Below are positions 44,526-51,192 of a stretch of DNA of 64,000 bases, one piece after another. The notes beneath the pieces are model-generated. The model was not told the DNA's origin, did no database searches, and saw only the letters and a program-made list of their open reading frames with translations. The DNA is from Flavobacteriaceae bacterium UJ101. Lineage in GTDB: Bacteria; Bacteroidota; Bacteroidia; Flavobacteriales; UJ101. Where the stretch lies: the NCBI GenBank assembly GCA_001880285.1, contig CP016269.1:2304501-2368500 (forward strand). The letters run 5' to 3'. The position numbers and the translations under genes were made by a program. How positions within the stretch are numbered: the first letter of the stretch is position 1; every line of letters starts with the position of its first letter.

Positions 44526-45431
44526 ATGAAAGCAAAGAATATGAAAAGAATTACAACATTAGCGTTAGTGGCTTTAGGATTAATGGCTACTTCGTGTTCA
44601 GATGACGATGATGCAGTGGCAACTACAACTGAAAATTTAGTATTGAATATTTCAGGGTTAGAAAATTTAGGAACAGATTATGTTTATGAAGGATGGATTA
44701 TTGTAGATGGAGCAGCTCAAACAACAGGAACTTTTACTGTAGATGATAATGGAGCTTTATCTCAAACAAGTTTTACTTTAGATAAAACAGCTTTAGATGC
44801 AGCAACTACTTTTGTATTGACAATCGAGCCTGCTGTAGGAGATGATCCAGCTCCGTCTGATACACATATCTTAGCAGGAGATTTTTCTGGGAATTCAGGA
44901 GATTTAACCATCTCACATAGTGCTGCATTAGGTAATGATTTCTCTTCTGCAATGGGAAATTATATATTAGCAACACCTTCAACGAATATTGATACTGATG
45001 AAAATAAAGGGCTTTGGTTTTTAGATAATTCAAGTGGTTCTCCTGCTGTAGGATTGACTCTACCAACTTTACCAGCTGGTTGGGTTTATGAAGGATGGGC
45101 TATTATTGATGGTCAACCTGTATCTTCAGGAAGATTTACAGCTGTTGATATGGCTGATATGGATGGAAATCCATATGCAGGAACTGATAACGGATTACCA
45201 CCATTCCCTGGTGAAGATTTTATTATGGGAACTGTTGATGGATTAGATTTAGCAACCGCTACTCATATTTCAAAAGCAGTGATTTCAATTGAACCTGAGG
45301 CAGATAATAGCCCTGCTCCATTTACATTAAAGCCGCTTATTGGAGCTGATCTAGCAGCTGATGCAGCTGTTCATACTGTTATGGCTTTGTCTCAGAATTT
45401 AACATTCCCTACTGGAACAGTAAGTAGATAA
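44526..45431 (+). CDS. Surface lipoprotein with two tandem YEGW-type domains
   Basis: The 301-residue protein (an ATG at 44541 is an alternative start) has lipobox A-T-S-C (Cys24) followed by S-D-D-D-D, an acidic surface-export signal. The mature protein contains two related domains. The first has Y-V-Y-E-G-W-I-I-V-D-G near 52-62 and ends with T-I-E-P and P-A-P; the second has W-V-Y-E-G-W-A-I-I-D-G near 186-196 and ends with S-I-E-P and S-P-A-P. The second carries an insertion of about 25 residues rich in Asp, Gly and Pro. This looks like an internal duplication of a beta-sandwich domain reminiscent of anti-sigma-K-like extracellular domains. No function is known. It ends at a shared terminator. 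Confidence 0.8.
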   Translation: MKAKNMKRITTLALVALGLMATSCSDDDDAVATTTENLVLNISGLENLGTDYVYEGWIIVDGAAQTTGTFTVDDNGALSQTSFTLDKTALDAATTFVLTIEPAVGDDPAPSDTHILAGDFSGNSGDLTISHSAALGNDFSSAMGNYILATPSTNIDTDENKGLWFLDNSSGSPAVGLTLPTLPAGWVYEGWAIIDGQPVSSGRFTAVDMADMDGNPYAGTDNGLPPFPGEDFIMGTVDGLDLATATHISKAVISIEPEADNSPAPFTLKPLIGADLAADAAVHTVMALSQNLTFPTGTVSR

Positions 45432-45478
45432 TTAGTTTAGTTTATTCAATAGTTTATTGTTCAATGAGTCACTTTTTT

Positions 45479-45510
45479 GTAAGCTTCGGAATTAATTTTT
45501 CGAAGCTTAC
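45479..45510. terminator. Bidirectional terminator overlapping the stop codon of the Dph6-like gene
   Basis: GTAAGCTTCG (45479-45488) pairs with CGAAGCTTAC (45501-45510), with T-runs on both sides in the relevant directions. The right arm contains the stop codon (45507-45509) of the convergent gene. Confidence 0.88.
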
Positions 45511-46226
45511 TTTTTAGAAAGTAAATCACAAAACCAAAATCCAACGTTTTTTGTATCTGAATTCTCATCTTTATTAGAAGAAGTATATTCTTTGTATGTT
45601 TTTTCTCCAATAGTAAAAGAAATAGGTTTTGTAAAAATAGGACCATCATAACAAAATGTATGAAATTCGCCATTTTCACCGCAAGGATCTACATTTTTTG
45701 GTAAATCTTGTATAAAAGATTCGTCCAAATCTCTTCCCAAAAAAGATAGGTCTAATAAATGGCTATTAATACAAATTACTTTTGCCTTAAAACCTAAATT
45801 AATAAATTCTCTCATTAGAAGGGTAGTATCTTTTTTCCATAATGGGAAATGGGCTTCTATGTCGAGTTTTTTTAATTGATTTTCTCGATATGAGCGTAAA
45901 TCTTCTAAAAAAATATCTCCAAAAGCGGTATGGGTATAATGTTGTAATTTTAGCTTTTTAATGGTGTCGTACATAATGGCATCATAAGTTTCCATATCGG
46001 GCTTTTGAGGAAGTTCTAAGGTTGTTAAAGGAATTCCAATAGATTGAGCCTGTTCCATAACCAATTCGTAACGAACTCCATGCATAGAAACTCGTTTGTA
46101 ATGGACATTTATAGAAGTTAATAATTGTTTGACATCAAACTGATCATTTTGTAAAAGATAATATAAAGCTAAAGAAGAATCTTTTCCTGTACTCCAATTA
46201 AAATATGTTTTATGTTTTTTAGACAT
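45507..46226 (-). CDS. Dph6-related ATP pyrophosphatase (diphthine-ammonia ligase-like)
   Basis: The 239-residue protein has a PP-loop motif near its start (S-T-G-K-D-S-S-L, about 12-19, a variant of S-G-G-K-D-S). H-G-V-R-Y-E-L-V-M-E-Q-A follows, and F-G-D-I-F-L-E-D-L-R-S-Y-R lies near residue 103, all typical of the Dph6/MJ0570 ATP-binding family. In eukaryotes and archaea Dph6 amidates diphthine on EF-2, but bacteria lack diphthamide, so the bacterial enzymes must have another substrate. It starts 2 bp after the stop of the ketosynthase gene, which suggests coupled expression. The C-terminus runs into the shared terminator hairpin. Confidence 0.87.
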   Translation of the reverse strand: MSKKHKTYFNWSTGKDSSLALYYLLQNDQFDVKQLLTSINVHYKRVSMHGVRYELVMEQAQSIGIPLTTLELPQKPDMETYDAIMYDTIKKLKLQHYTHTAFGDIFLEDLRSYRENQLKKLDIEAHFPLWKKDTTLLMREFINLGFKAKVICINSHLLDLSFLGRDLDESFIQDLPKNVDPCGENGEFHTFCYDGPIFTKPISFTIGEKTYKEYTSSNKDENSDTKNVGFWFCDLLSKK

Positions 46227-46228
46227 GA

Positions 46229-47356
46229 TTATTTAGAGATAATTAAACTAACCGCATTTCCTCCAAACCCAATAGCATTAATCATAATATTTTTAAGAGA
46301 TGAAGGTGTTTTTTGTACTAAAGAAGAACAAGGAACTTCTATTACTTGATTGTGTTCAAGCATCAATAAAGCCATTTCAAGACTTAAAGCACCAGATGCA
46401 CCAAAAGTATGACCTATTTTCCATTTGTTAGAAGTTAAAAAAGGAACAATATTAAATGTTTTTTGAATGGCCAAATATTCTGATAAATCTCCTTTTTTAG
46501 TTCCGGGTGCATGCATAACAATAGCATCTACTGTTTTGAGATTGGCTTTTTCTAAAGCCATTTTCATAGATTCTTGAAAACATTGGGCATCTTCTGAAAC
46601 GGCCACATGATGTTGAATGGTTTCTGTTGCAAAACCGATTCCTGTTATGTGTGCTAGAGCTTCCGTATTTTCTTTTTCTAATAAAAATGTGGCAGCACCT
46701 TCTCCTAGAACCATGGTATTTTGCTCTTTTTCAAAATTTAAACTTTGACAAGGGAATTGAGTATCTTCCCATTTAGAATAAACTCGTAGAGCTTGCATTT
46801 GTGCAATAGTAAAAGGAGTGAGGGGAGCTTCTGAACCACCTACTAAAAAATGATCACACATACCGCTTTCTAACCATGCAATAGCATTTAAAATACCATG
46901 AAAGGCAGTAGAACAAGTAATGGAATGACTGAAAGGAATATGCTTATGTTGTAAATCTTGTCCTACCCAAGAAGAAATATTTCCTAAAGTAGTAGTAGGA
47001 GAAGTGAGTGTTTTGGTTTGATGATTTTTTAAAAAATATTGATGATGGTCTTCAAATAATGTAGTGGCACCTCTTGAAGAACCTATATTAATACCTAATA
47101 ATCCTTTAGGAGTATAATTTTGTAGTGTTTTTCTAGCAGAAAGTATCGCCAGCCATACTGAAGGATCTAATTCTTTATATAATGGATTTTCATTTTTTAA
47201 AAGATCGAGTGCTGATATATTTTCAGGATGTAAGGTTCCTTTATAGATAGTCTTTTCCTGTTGGATAAAGCTTTTATGAATTAAATAGCTTTCCCATGGT
47301 CGATCTGGTGATAAAGCGGAAATACTTCCGTATTTCATAATGGCTATTTTGTTCAT
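46229..47356 (-). CDS. Beta-ketoacyl synthase (FabF/KAS II-like), stand-alone
   Basis: The 375-residue condensing enzyme keeps a full Cys-His-His triad: Cys148 in I-T-C-S-T-A-F-H-G, His282 in V-M-H-A-P-G-T-K-K-G-D, and His316 in K-I-G-H-T-F-G-A-S-G. It is shorter than FabF (about 410-415). The N-terminal half is divergent, so it is probably not the housekeeping enzyme. No acyl-carrier protein, malonyltransferase or ketoreductase is adjacent. In some Bacteroidota a stand-alone ketosynthase sits in biotin gene clusters, but bioB is 34 kb away here. It is likely used in a specialised acyl or pigment route. It shares a unit with the Dph6-like gene. Confidence 0.87.
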   Translation of the reverse strand: MNKIAIMKYGSISALSPDRPWESYLIHKSFIQQEKTIYKGTLHPENISALDLLKNENPLYKELDPSVWLAILSARKTLQNYTPKGLLGINIGSSRGATTLFEDHHQYFLKNHQTKTLTSPTTTLGNISSWVGQDLQHKHIPFSHSITCSTAFHGILNAIAWLESGMCDHFLVGGSEAPLTPFTIAQMQALRVYSKWEDTQFPCQSLNFEKEQNTMVLGEGAATFLLEKENTEALAHITGIGFATETIQHHVAVSEDAQCFQESMKMALEKANLKTVDAIVMHAPGTKKGDLSEYLAIQKTFNIVPFLTSNKWKIGHTFGASGALSLEMALLMLEHNQVIEVPCSSLVQKTPSSLKNIMINAIGFGGNAVSLIISK

Positions 47357-47372
47357 CTAAAAATATTTGAAA

Positions 47373-47380
47373 CAAATATA
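47373..47380 (-). promoter_or_regulatory. Candidate -7 promoter element (TATATTTG) of the ketosynthase gene
   Basis: An exact TAnnTTTG octamer on the minus strand, 16 bp before the ATG and just after the SulP terminator. Confidence 0.45.
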
Positions 47381-47393
47381 CACAATGCATAAA

Positions 47394-47419
47394 AAAAACG
47401 CTGTGAAAACAGCGTTTTT
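47394..47419 (-). terminator. Terminator of the SulP transporter gene
   Basis: AAAAACGCTG (47394-47403) pairs with CAGCGTTTTT (47410-47419). The A-run on the left is a T-run on the minus strand. Confidence 0.88.
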
Positions 47420-47436
47420 AATCGTATTGTTAAAAA

Positions 47437-49281
47437 TTAATATAAATCAATTACGTGGTTTCCAATCCATTCATTACAATCATGGAAATTCTCAAAGATA
47501 TGTGCTTCTGGAATTAGATCAGGAATAATATCAATATTGGACATTAAGTAATGTGGTTGTTCTTTGAGTCCTACTAATAATATTTGAATATCTTTTTTAA
47601 CTAAATCTAGAATGATATCTTCAAAAGCATATAATCCAGATTGATCCATATAAGGCACATTGTCCATCCGAATTACAACTGTTGAAGCAGTATCTGGTAC
47701 TTGTCGAGCCAATTGTTGAAATTCAGATGTAAATCCAAAAAATAAAGGTCCGTTTAAATGTTTAACAAATACTTCTTCTCTTAATTTAGGAGAAAGTTCT
47801 TTTTCATCTTGCCATGCAATTTCCTCAGCAATAGAAGATACTTTAGACTGATTAGATGTAATATCTCCCATTTTTTTCATGAAAACTAAAGATGCAATGA
47901 CTAAACCTAATCCTACTGCAAAAACCAAGTCCCAAAAAACAGATAGAATCAAAACGATAATCATAATAATAACTTCAGTTTTTGGCATGTTAGGGATGGC
48001 TTTAAGTCCTTTGTAATCCATAACTCCAATACCTACGGTAACTAAGATTCCTGCTAGAACAGCTGCTGGAATTTTAGAAGCAATAGGTCCTAAAGCTAAT
48101 AAAATGACTAAAAGTAAAACCGCTGCAATCATTCCTGATAAGCGTGTTTTACCACCAGCATTAATATTTACTACAGTACGAATGGTAGCTCCTGCACCTG
48201 GAATTCCTCCTATTAAACCTGCTATGCTATTTCCAATACCTTGTCCAATTAATTCTTTATTAGGATTGTGTTGGGTTTTCGTCATGTTATCTGCTACAAC
48301 AGAAGTTAAGAGGGAATCAATAGCACCTAATAAAGCTAAAGAAATAGCCGTAAAAATATAAGGTGTTATTTTAGGTAAATCAAAATTAGTGAAGATTTCA
48401 AAATGGGGTATGGGTAAACCGGTAGGAATTTGTTCGATAGGACGGTAGTTTAAATTAAAAGCAATGGCTGCTCCCGATACAATAAATAAAGCAACTAAAG
48501 TACTGGGGATAGTAGTTGTAATTCTTTTAAAACCGTAAATAATAAAAATAGTAGCTAAAGCTAAACCGAATTCAATCCAATTTATATTCTGTAGAGCTCT
48601 AGGTACTATTTTTAATGTACCGATAGTTGTTTTGGATATACTTTTTGCTAAATTTTTTGCTTCTATATTGATAACATGATCGGTTATTTTTTCAGCACGT
48701 TCAATGGTTTCTTTATAATCTTCTAAAACGAGAATCCCTTCAGCAGCTTCTTCTTGAAGTATTTTTTCAAGAAGTATTTCTTCAGCTTCAGGTTTAAATT
48801 GCTCTACAAATTGGGCATCATCTTGAGGATAATATCCAAGAAAAGGTAAAATTTGAGTGATGAGAATCATAACTCCGATAGCAGTCATAAAACCAGAAAC
48901 TACAGGGTAAGGAATGTATTTTATATATTTCCCAAAACCTAAGATCCCTAATAATACCTGGAAGAGTCCTGCTAAGATAAATACAGTTAGAATATAAGGC
49001 AAAGCTTTTTCTACATTTCCATCATTGGCTCCAATAATTCCTGCAATGACAACCATAGATACTGCTGTCATAGGTGCAGTTGGACCTGATATTTGGGTGT
49101 TTGTGCCTCCAAATAATGCTGCAAAAAAACCAATCCCAATGGCTCCATATAATCCGGCCGCTGCTCCTAAACCTGAGCTGACACCGAATGCTAACGCTAG
49201 AGGTAATGCTACAATTCCTGCTGTAATCCCCCCTAATATATCTCCTTTAAGGTTTGAGAATAACCCTGTTTTATTTGACAT
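47437..49281 (-). CDS. SulP (SLC26) family anion transporter with STAS domain
   Basis: The 614-residue transporter has the SLC26 transmembrane region with G-L-Y-G-A-I-G near residue 43, G-T-N-T-Q-I-S-G-P-T near residue 59 and G-G-I-P-G-A-G-A-T-I-R near residue 358. A C-terminal STAS domain follows (about 500-610, M-D-Q-S-G near 545-549). Between the fourth and fifth helices there is a soluble, strongly acidic helical insertion of roughly 60-70 residues (about 152-225, with L-L-E-K-I-L-Q-E-E-A-A-E). That is longer than in typical family members such as DauA or BicA. It likely moves sulfate, bicarbonate or a dicarboxylate. A small gene of unknown function lies directly upstream. Confidence 0.92.
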   Translation of the reverse strand: MSNKTGLFSNLKGDILGGITAGIVALPLALAFGVSSGLGAAAGLYGAIGIGFFAALFGGTNTQISGPTAPMTAVSMVVIAGIIGANDGNVEKALPYILTVFILAGLFQVLLGILGFGKYIKYIPYPVVSGFMTAIGVMILITQILPFLGYYPQDDAQFVEQFKPEAEEILLEKILQEEAAEGILVLEDYKETIERAEKITDHVINIEAKNLAKSISKTTIGTLKIVPRALQNINWIEFGLALATIFIIYGFKRITTTIPSTLVALFIVSGAAIAFNLNYRPIEQIPTGLPIPHFEIFTNFDLPKITPYIFTAISLALLGAIDSLLTSVVADNMTKTQHNPNKELIGQGIGNSIAGLIGGIPGAGATIRTVVNINAGGKTRLSGMIAAVLLLVILLALGPIASKIPAAVLAGILVTVGIGVMDYKGLKAIPNMPKTEVIIMIIVLILSVFWDLVFAVGLGLVIASLVFMKKMGDITSNQSKVSSIAEEIAWQDEKELSPKLREEVFVKHLNGPLFFGFTSEFQQLARQVPDTASTVVIRMDNVPYMDQSGLYAFEDIILDLVKKDIQILLVGLKEQPHYLMSNIDIIPDLIPEAHIFENFHDCNEWIGNHVIDLY

Positions 49282-49336
49282 AACGACAGATTTTTAATAG
49301 TAAATTAAAATGTGATTAAATAGTAGTAGTATAAGG

Positions 49337-49642
49337 TTAATTTACATAATATTGGGGTGGAGGGGTGGAAATATTGTGAATGTATTTTGAATGATATTGA
49401 TTTGTATAAAAACAACACAAAGAATTTTGTTTTGTAAAAGAGGTCCCTTGTTGTTCTATATTACTTGATATAAAATCATACCATACCGTTATATTTTTAT
49501 CATCTTCATTAGAATCTTTTTCAAAATCAATATTTTTTTCAATAGTAATAGAGTCATCACTTCCAAAGAATGGATTAATGTTTTCAATAAGTAAACTAAC
49601 AATCAAAAAGGTCCTTAAAAAATATTGAGTAAAAATATTCAT
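49337..49642 (-). CDS. Small predicted exported protein of unknown function
   Basis: The 101-residue reading frame has a hydrophobic N-terminus (about 8-20) that could be a signal peptide, an acidic middle (D-F-E-K-D-S-N-E-D-D-K), then C-C near residue 75 and a proline run T-P-P-P-Q near the end. The ending recalls small Bacteroidota proteins with CC and PP motifs, but the match is loose. It fits neatly between lpxB (48-bp gap) and the SulP gene (55-bp gap) in the same orientation, which supports it as a real gene. There is no overlap with other genes. No function can be given. Confidence 0.5.
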   Translation of the reverse strand: MNIFTQYFLRTFLIVSLLIENINPFFGSDDSITIEKNIDFEKDSNEDDKNITVWYDFISSNIEQQGTSFTKQNSLCCFYTNQYHSKYIHNISTPPPQYYVN

Positions 49643-49690
49643 TATATGTAAATATAAAACAAATATGTGATACTATAAATTTCTTTAGCG

Positions 49691-50809
49691 CTATTTTAAA
49701 TCCATTTGATGCTGTATCTGATCTGCTAATCTTTTTGAAGCTCCTTTTCCACCTAATTTTTTATATAATGCCTGATAGTTGTTAAGCATTTCTTGTCGTC
49801 CTTTTCCACTAAGCAGTATACCTAATTCCTTTTTTAAATTGTTGGTATTCATATCTCCTTGTAAAAGTTCTTTGGCGATTTCTTTTTCCATAATAAGATT
49901 GACAATACCAATATAATCAAGTTTTACTAAGAAATTTTTAGCAATCCACCATGAAACAGGGTCTCCTTTATAGCAGATAATTTCAGGAACGTTAAAAAGT
50001 GCTGTTTCCAATGTTGCAGTACCAGAAGTTACTAAAGCTGCATGAGCAATGCTTAATAAATCATAGGTTCTATTTGAAACAAATTTTACTTCATTAGAAA
50101 CAAATTTTCTATAAAATGATTCCTCTTGAGAAGGTGCACCAGCAATAACAAATTCATAATCCGGATAATGCATTACCATTTCTCCCATTATAGGTAACAT
50201 GCTTTGTATTTCGCGTGTTCTACTTCCAGGCATTAAAAGAACAATAGGTTTATCAGAGAGATTCAATTCTTTTCGTAATTCTTTAGGGTCATTTTCACGA
50301 TCTTCAATAGCATCTAGTAAAGGATGACCAACAAACTGTACAGAATAATTGAAGTGATCTTGATACCATTTCTCTTCAAAAGGGAAGATAACATATAATG
50401 CATCTACTGTTTTCATAATGGTCTTGGCGCGGTTAGGTTTCCAAGCCCATACAGTAGGTGAAATATAATACAGGGTCTTAATTTTTAGTGTATTTCGAAC
50501 ATAATCAGAAATTCGAAGATTAAATCCTGGATAATCGACTAATATGACAACATCTGGGTTATAATCTTTAATATCTTTCTTACAAAATTTAATATTTTTG
50601 AAAATAGTTCTTATGTTTAATATTACATCGATAAACCCCATGAAAGCAAGGTCTTTGTAATGTTTTACAATAGTTCCTCCTTGAGCTTCCATTAGATCTC
50701 CTCCCCAACATCTAAATGTAGCCTGAGGATCATTCTTTTTGATTTCCTTCATCATGTTTGAGGCATGTAAATCTCCTGAAGCCTCTCCTGCAACGATGTA
50801 ATATTTCAT
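49691..50809 (-). CDS. lpxB: Lipid-A-disaccharide synthase
   Basis: The 372-residue glycosyltransferase (GT19) joins UDP-2,3-diacylglucosamine and lipid X to make the lipid A disaccharide at the inner membrane. The sequence starts with Y-Y-I-V-A-G-E-A-S-G-D-L-H, the LpxB signature, and has W-G-G-D-L-M, V-G-H-P-L-L-D near residue 160, L-L-M-P-G-S-R-T-R-E near residue 191 and T-S-G-T-A-T-L-E near residue 258. It is not clustered with lpxA, lpxC or lpxD here. The promoter element lies 21 bp upstream. Presence of LpxB confirms a lipid A-bearing outer membrane. Confidence 0.96.
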   Translation of the reverse strand: MKYYIVAGEASGDLHASNMMKEIKKNDPQATFRCWGGDLMEAQGGTIVKHYKDLAFMGFIDVILNIRTIFKNIKFCKKDIKDYNPDVVILVDYPGFNLRISDYVRNTLKIKTLYYISPTVWAWKPNRAKTIMKTVDALYVIFPFEEKWYQDHFNYSVQFVGHPLLDAIEDRENDPKELRKELNLSDKPIVLLMPGSRTREIQSMLPIMGEMVMHYPDYEFVIAGAPSQEESFYRKFVSNEVKFVSNRTYDLLSIAHAALVTSGTATLETALFNVPEIICYKGDPVSWWIAKNFLVKLDYIGIVNLIMEKEIAKELLQGDMNTNNLKKELGILLSGKGRQEMLNNYQALYKKLGGKGASKRLADQIQHQMDLK

Positions 50810-50830
50810 CTTTTATTATTAATTTAAATA

Positions 50831-50838
50831 CAAAAATA
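50831..50838 (-). promoter_or_regulatory. Candidate -7 promoter element (TATTTTTG) of lpxB
   Basis: An exact TAnnTTTG octamer on the minus strand, 21 bp before the lpxB ATG. Confidence 0.45.
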
Positions 50839-51049
50839 CCAATTGTATTTGAATAAATAAAGGAAAATAAAAAGGGACAAACAATCGAAGATGAAATTCA
50901 TTCAACGTATAAAAACAACCATTCGTCTATAAAAATAGCATTTTAATCGAAATACAAAAGAGTGTGTTTTAAAAATAAAAGACATTCATACCGTAGTTCA
51001 ATTACAGTAGTAACTTTTTTTCAAGGTTAAATTAGTTAATTAAGGTTTT
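50839..51049 (+). ncRNA. Possible small transcript ending at an orphan terminator
   Basis: The 383-bp gap between lpxB and the TPR gene has no clear protein gene. Yet a strong plus-strand terminator lies at 51050-51080 with no plus-strand gene before it. A 13-codon frame starts at 50891 but has no support as a gene. The stretch may encode a small RNA or the leader of the downstream operon ended by an attenuator-like hairpin. The transcript start is unknown and the coordinates are only the gap itself. Confidence 0.25.
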
Positions 51050-51080
51050 CTCCCGATTCATAACAATCGGGAGTTTTTTT
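51050..51080 (+). terminator. Orphan plus-strand terminator upstream of the TPR gene
   Basis: CTCCCGATT (51050-51058) pairs with AATCGGGAG (51065-51073) across a 6-nt loop and is followed by seven T. It is GC-rich for this genome and points in the plus direction. Confidence 0.85.
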
Positions 51081-51165
51081 ATGTATAAATGATTGTTTTC
51101 TTATTTCACACAATCAAAAAGTATCATTTAACGTTTGATTATTAAGGGAATTGATTAAAACCTCT

Positions 51166-51173
51166 TATTTTTG
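51166..51173 (+). promoter_or_regulatory. Candidate -7 promoter element (TATTTTTG) of the TPR gene
   Basis: An exact TAnnTTTG octamer on the plus strand, 19 bp before the ATG and 85 bp after the orphan terminator. Confidence 0.45.
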
Positions 51174-51192
51174 AACCTATAAAAGATTTTAA

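Noticed and set aside
44806-45066. Minus-strand frame of 86 codons opposite the YEGW lipoprotein gene
   Set aside because: Shadow of a well-supported gene with lipobox and domain repeats; no promoter or terminator of its own.
43501-45431. SusCD-type or T9SS cargo interpretation of the two lipoproteins
   Set aside because: No SusC-like receptor is adjacent and neither protein has a T9SS C-terminal sorting domain; the acidic lipoprotein export signal explains surface location.
48104-49297. Two plus-strand frames (48104-48361 and 49025-49297) rich in Ala, Pro and Thr opposite the SulP gene
   Set aside because: They are antisense to a clear transporter gene, and their composition mirrors the complementary codons of its hydrophobic segments. 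No start signal or independent support.
50891-50932. 13-codon frame (M-K-F-I-Q-R-I-K...) in the lpxB-TPR gap
   Set aside because: Too short and without a ribosome binding site or conservation evidence. It could be part of a leader but cannot be called a gene.
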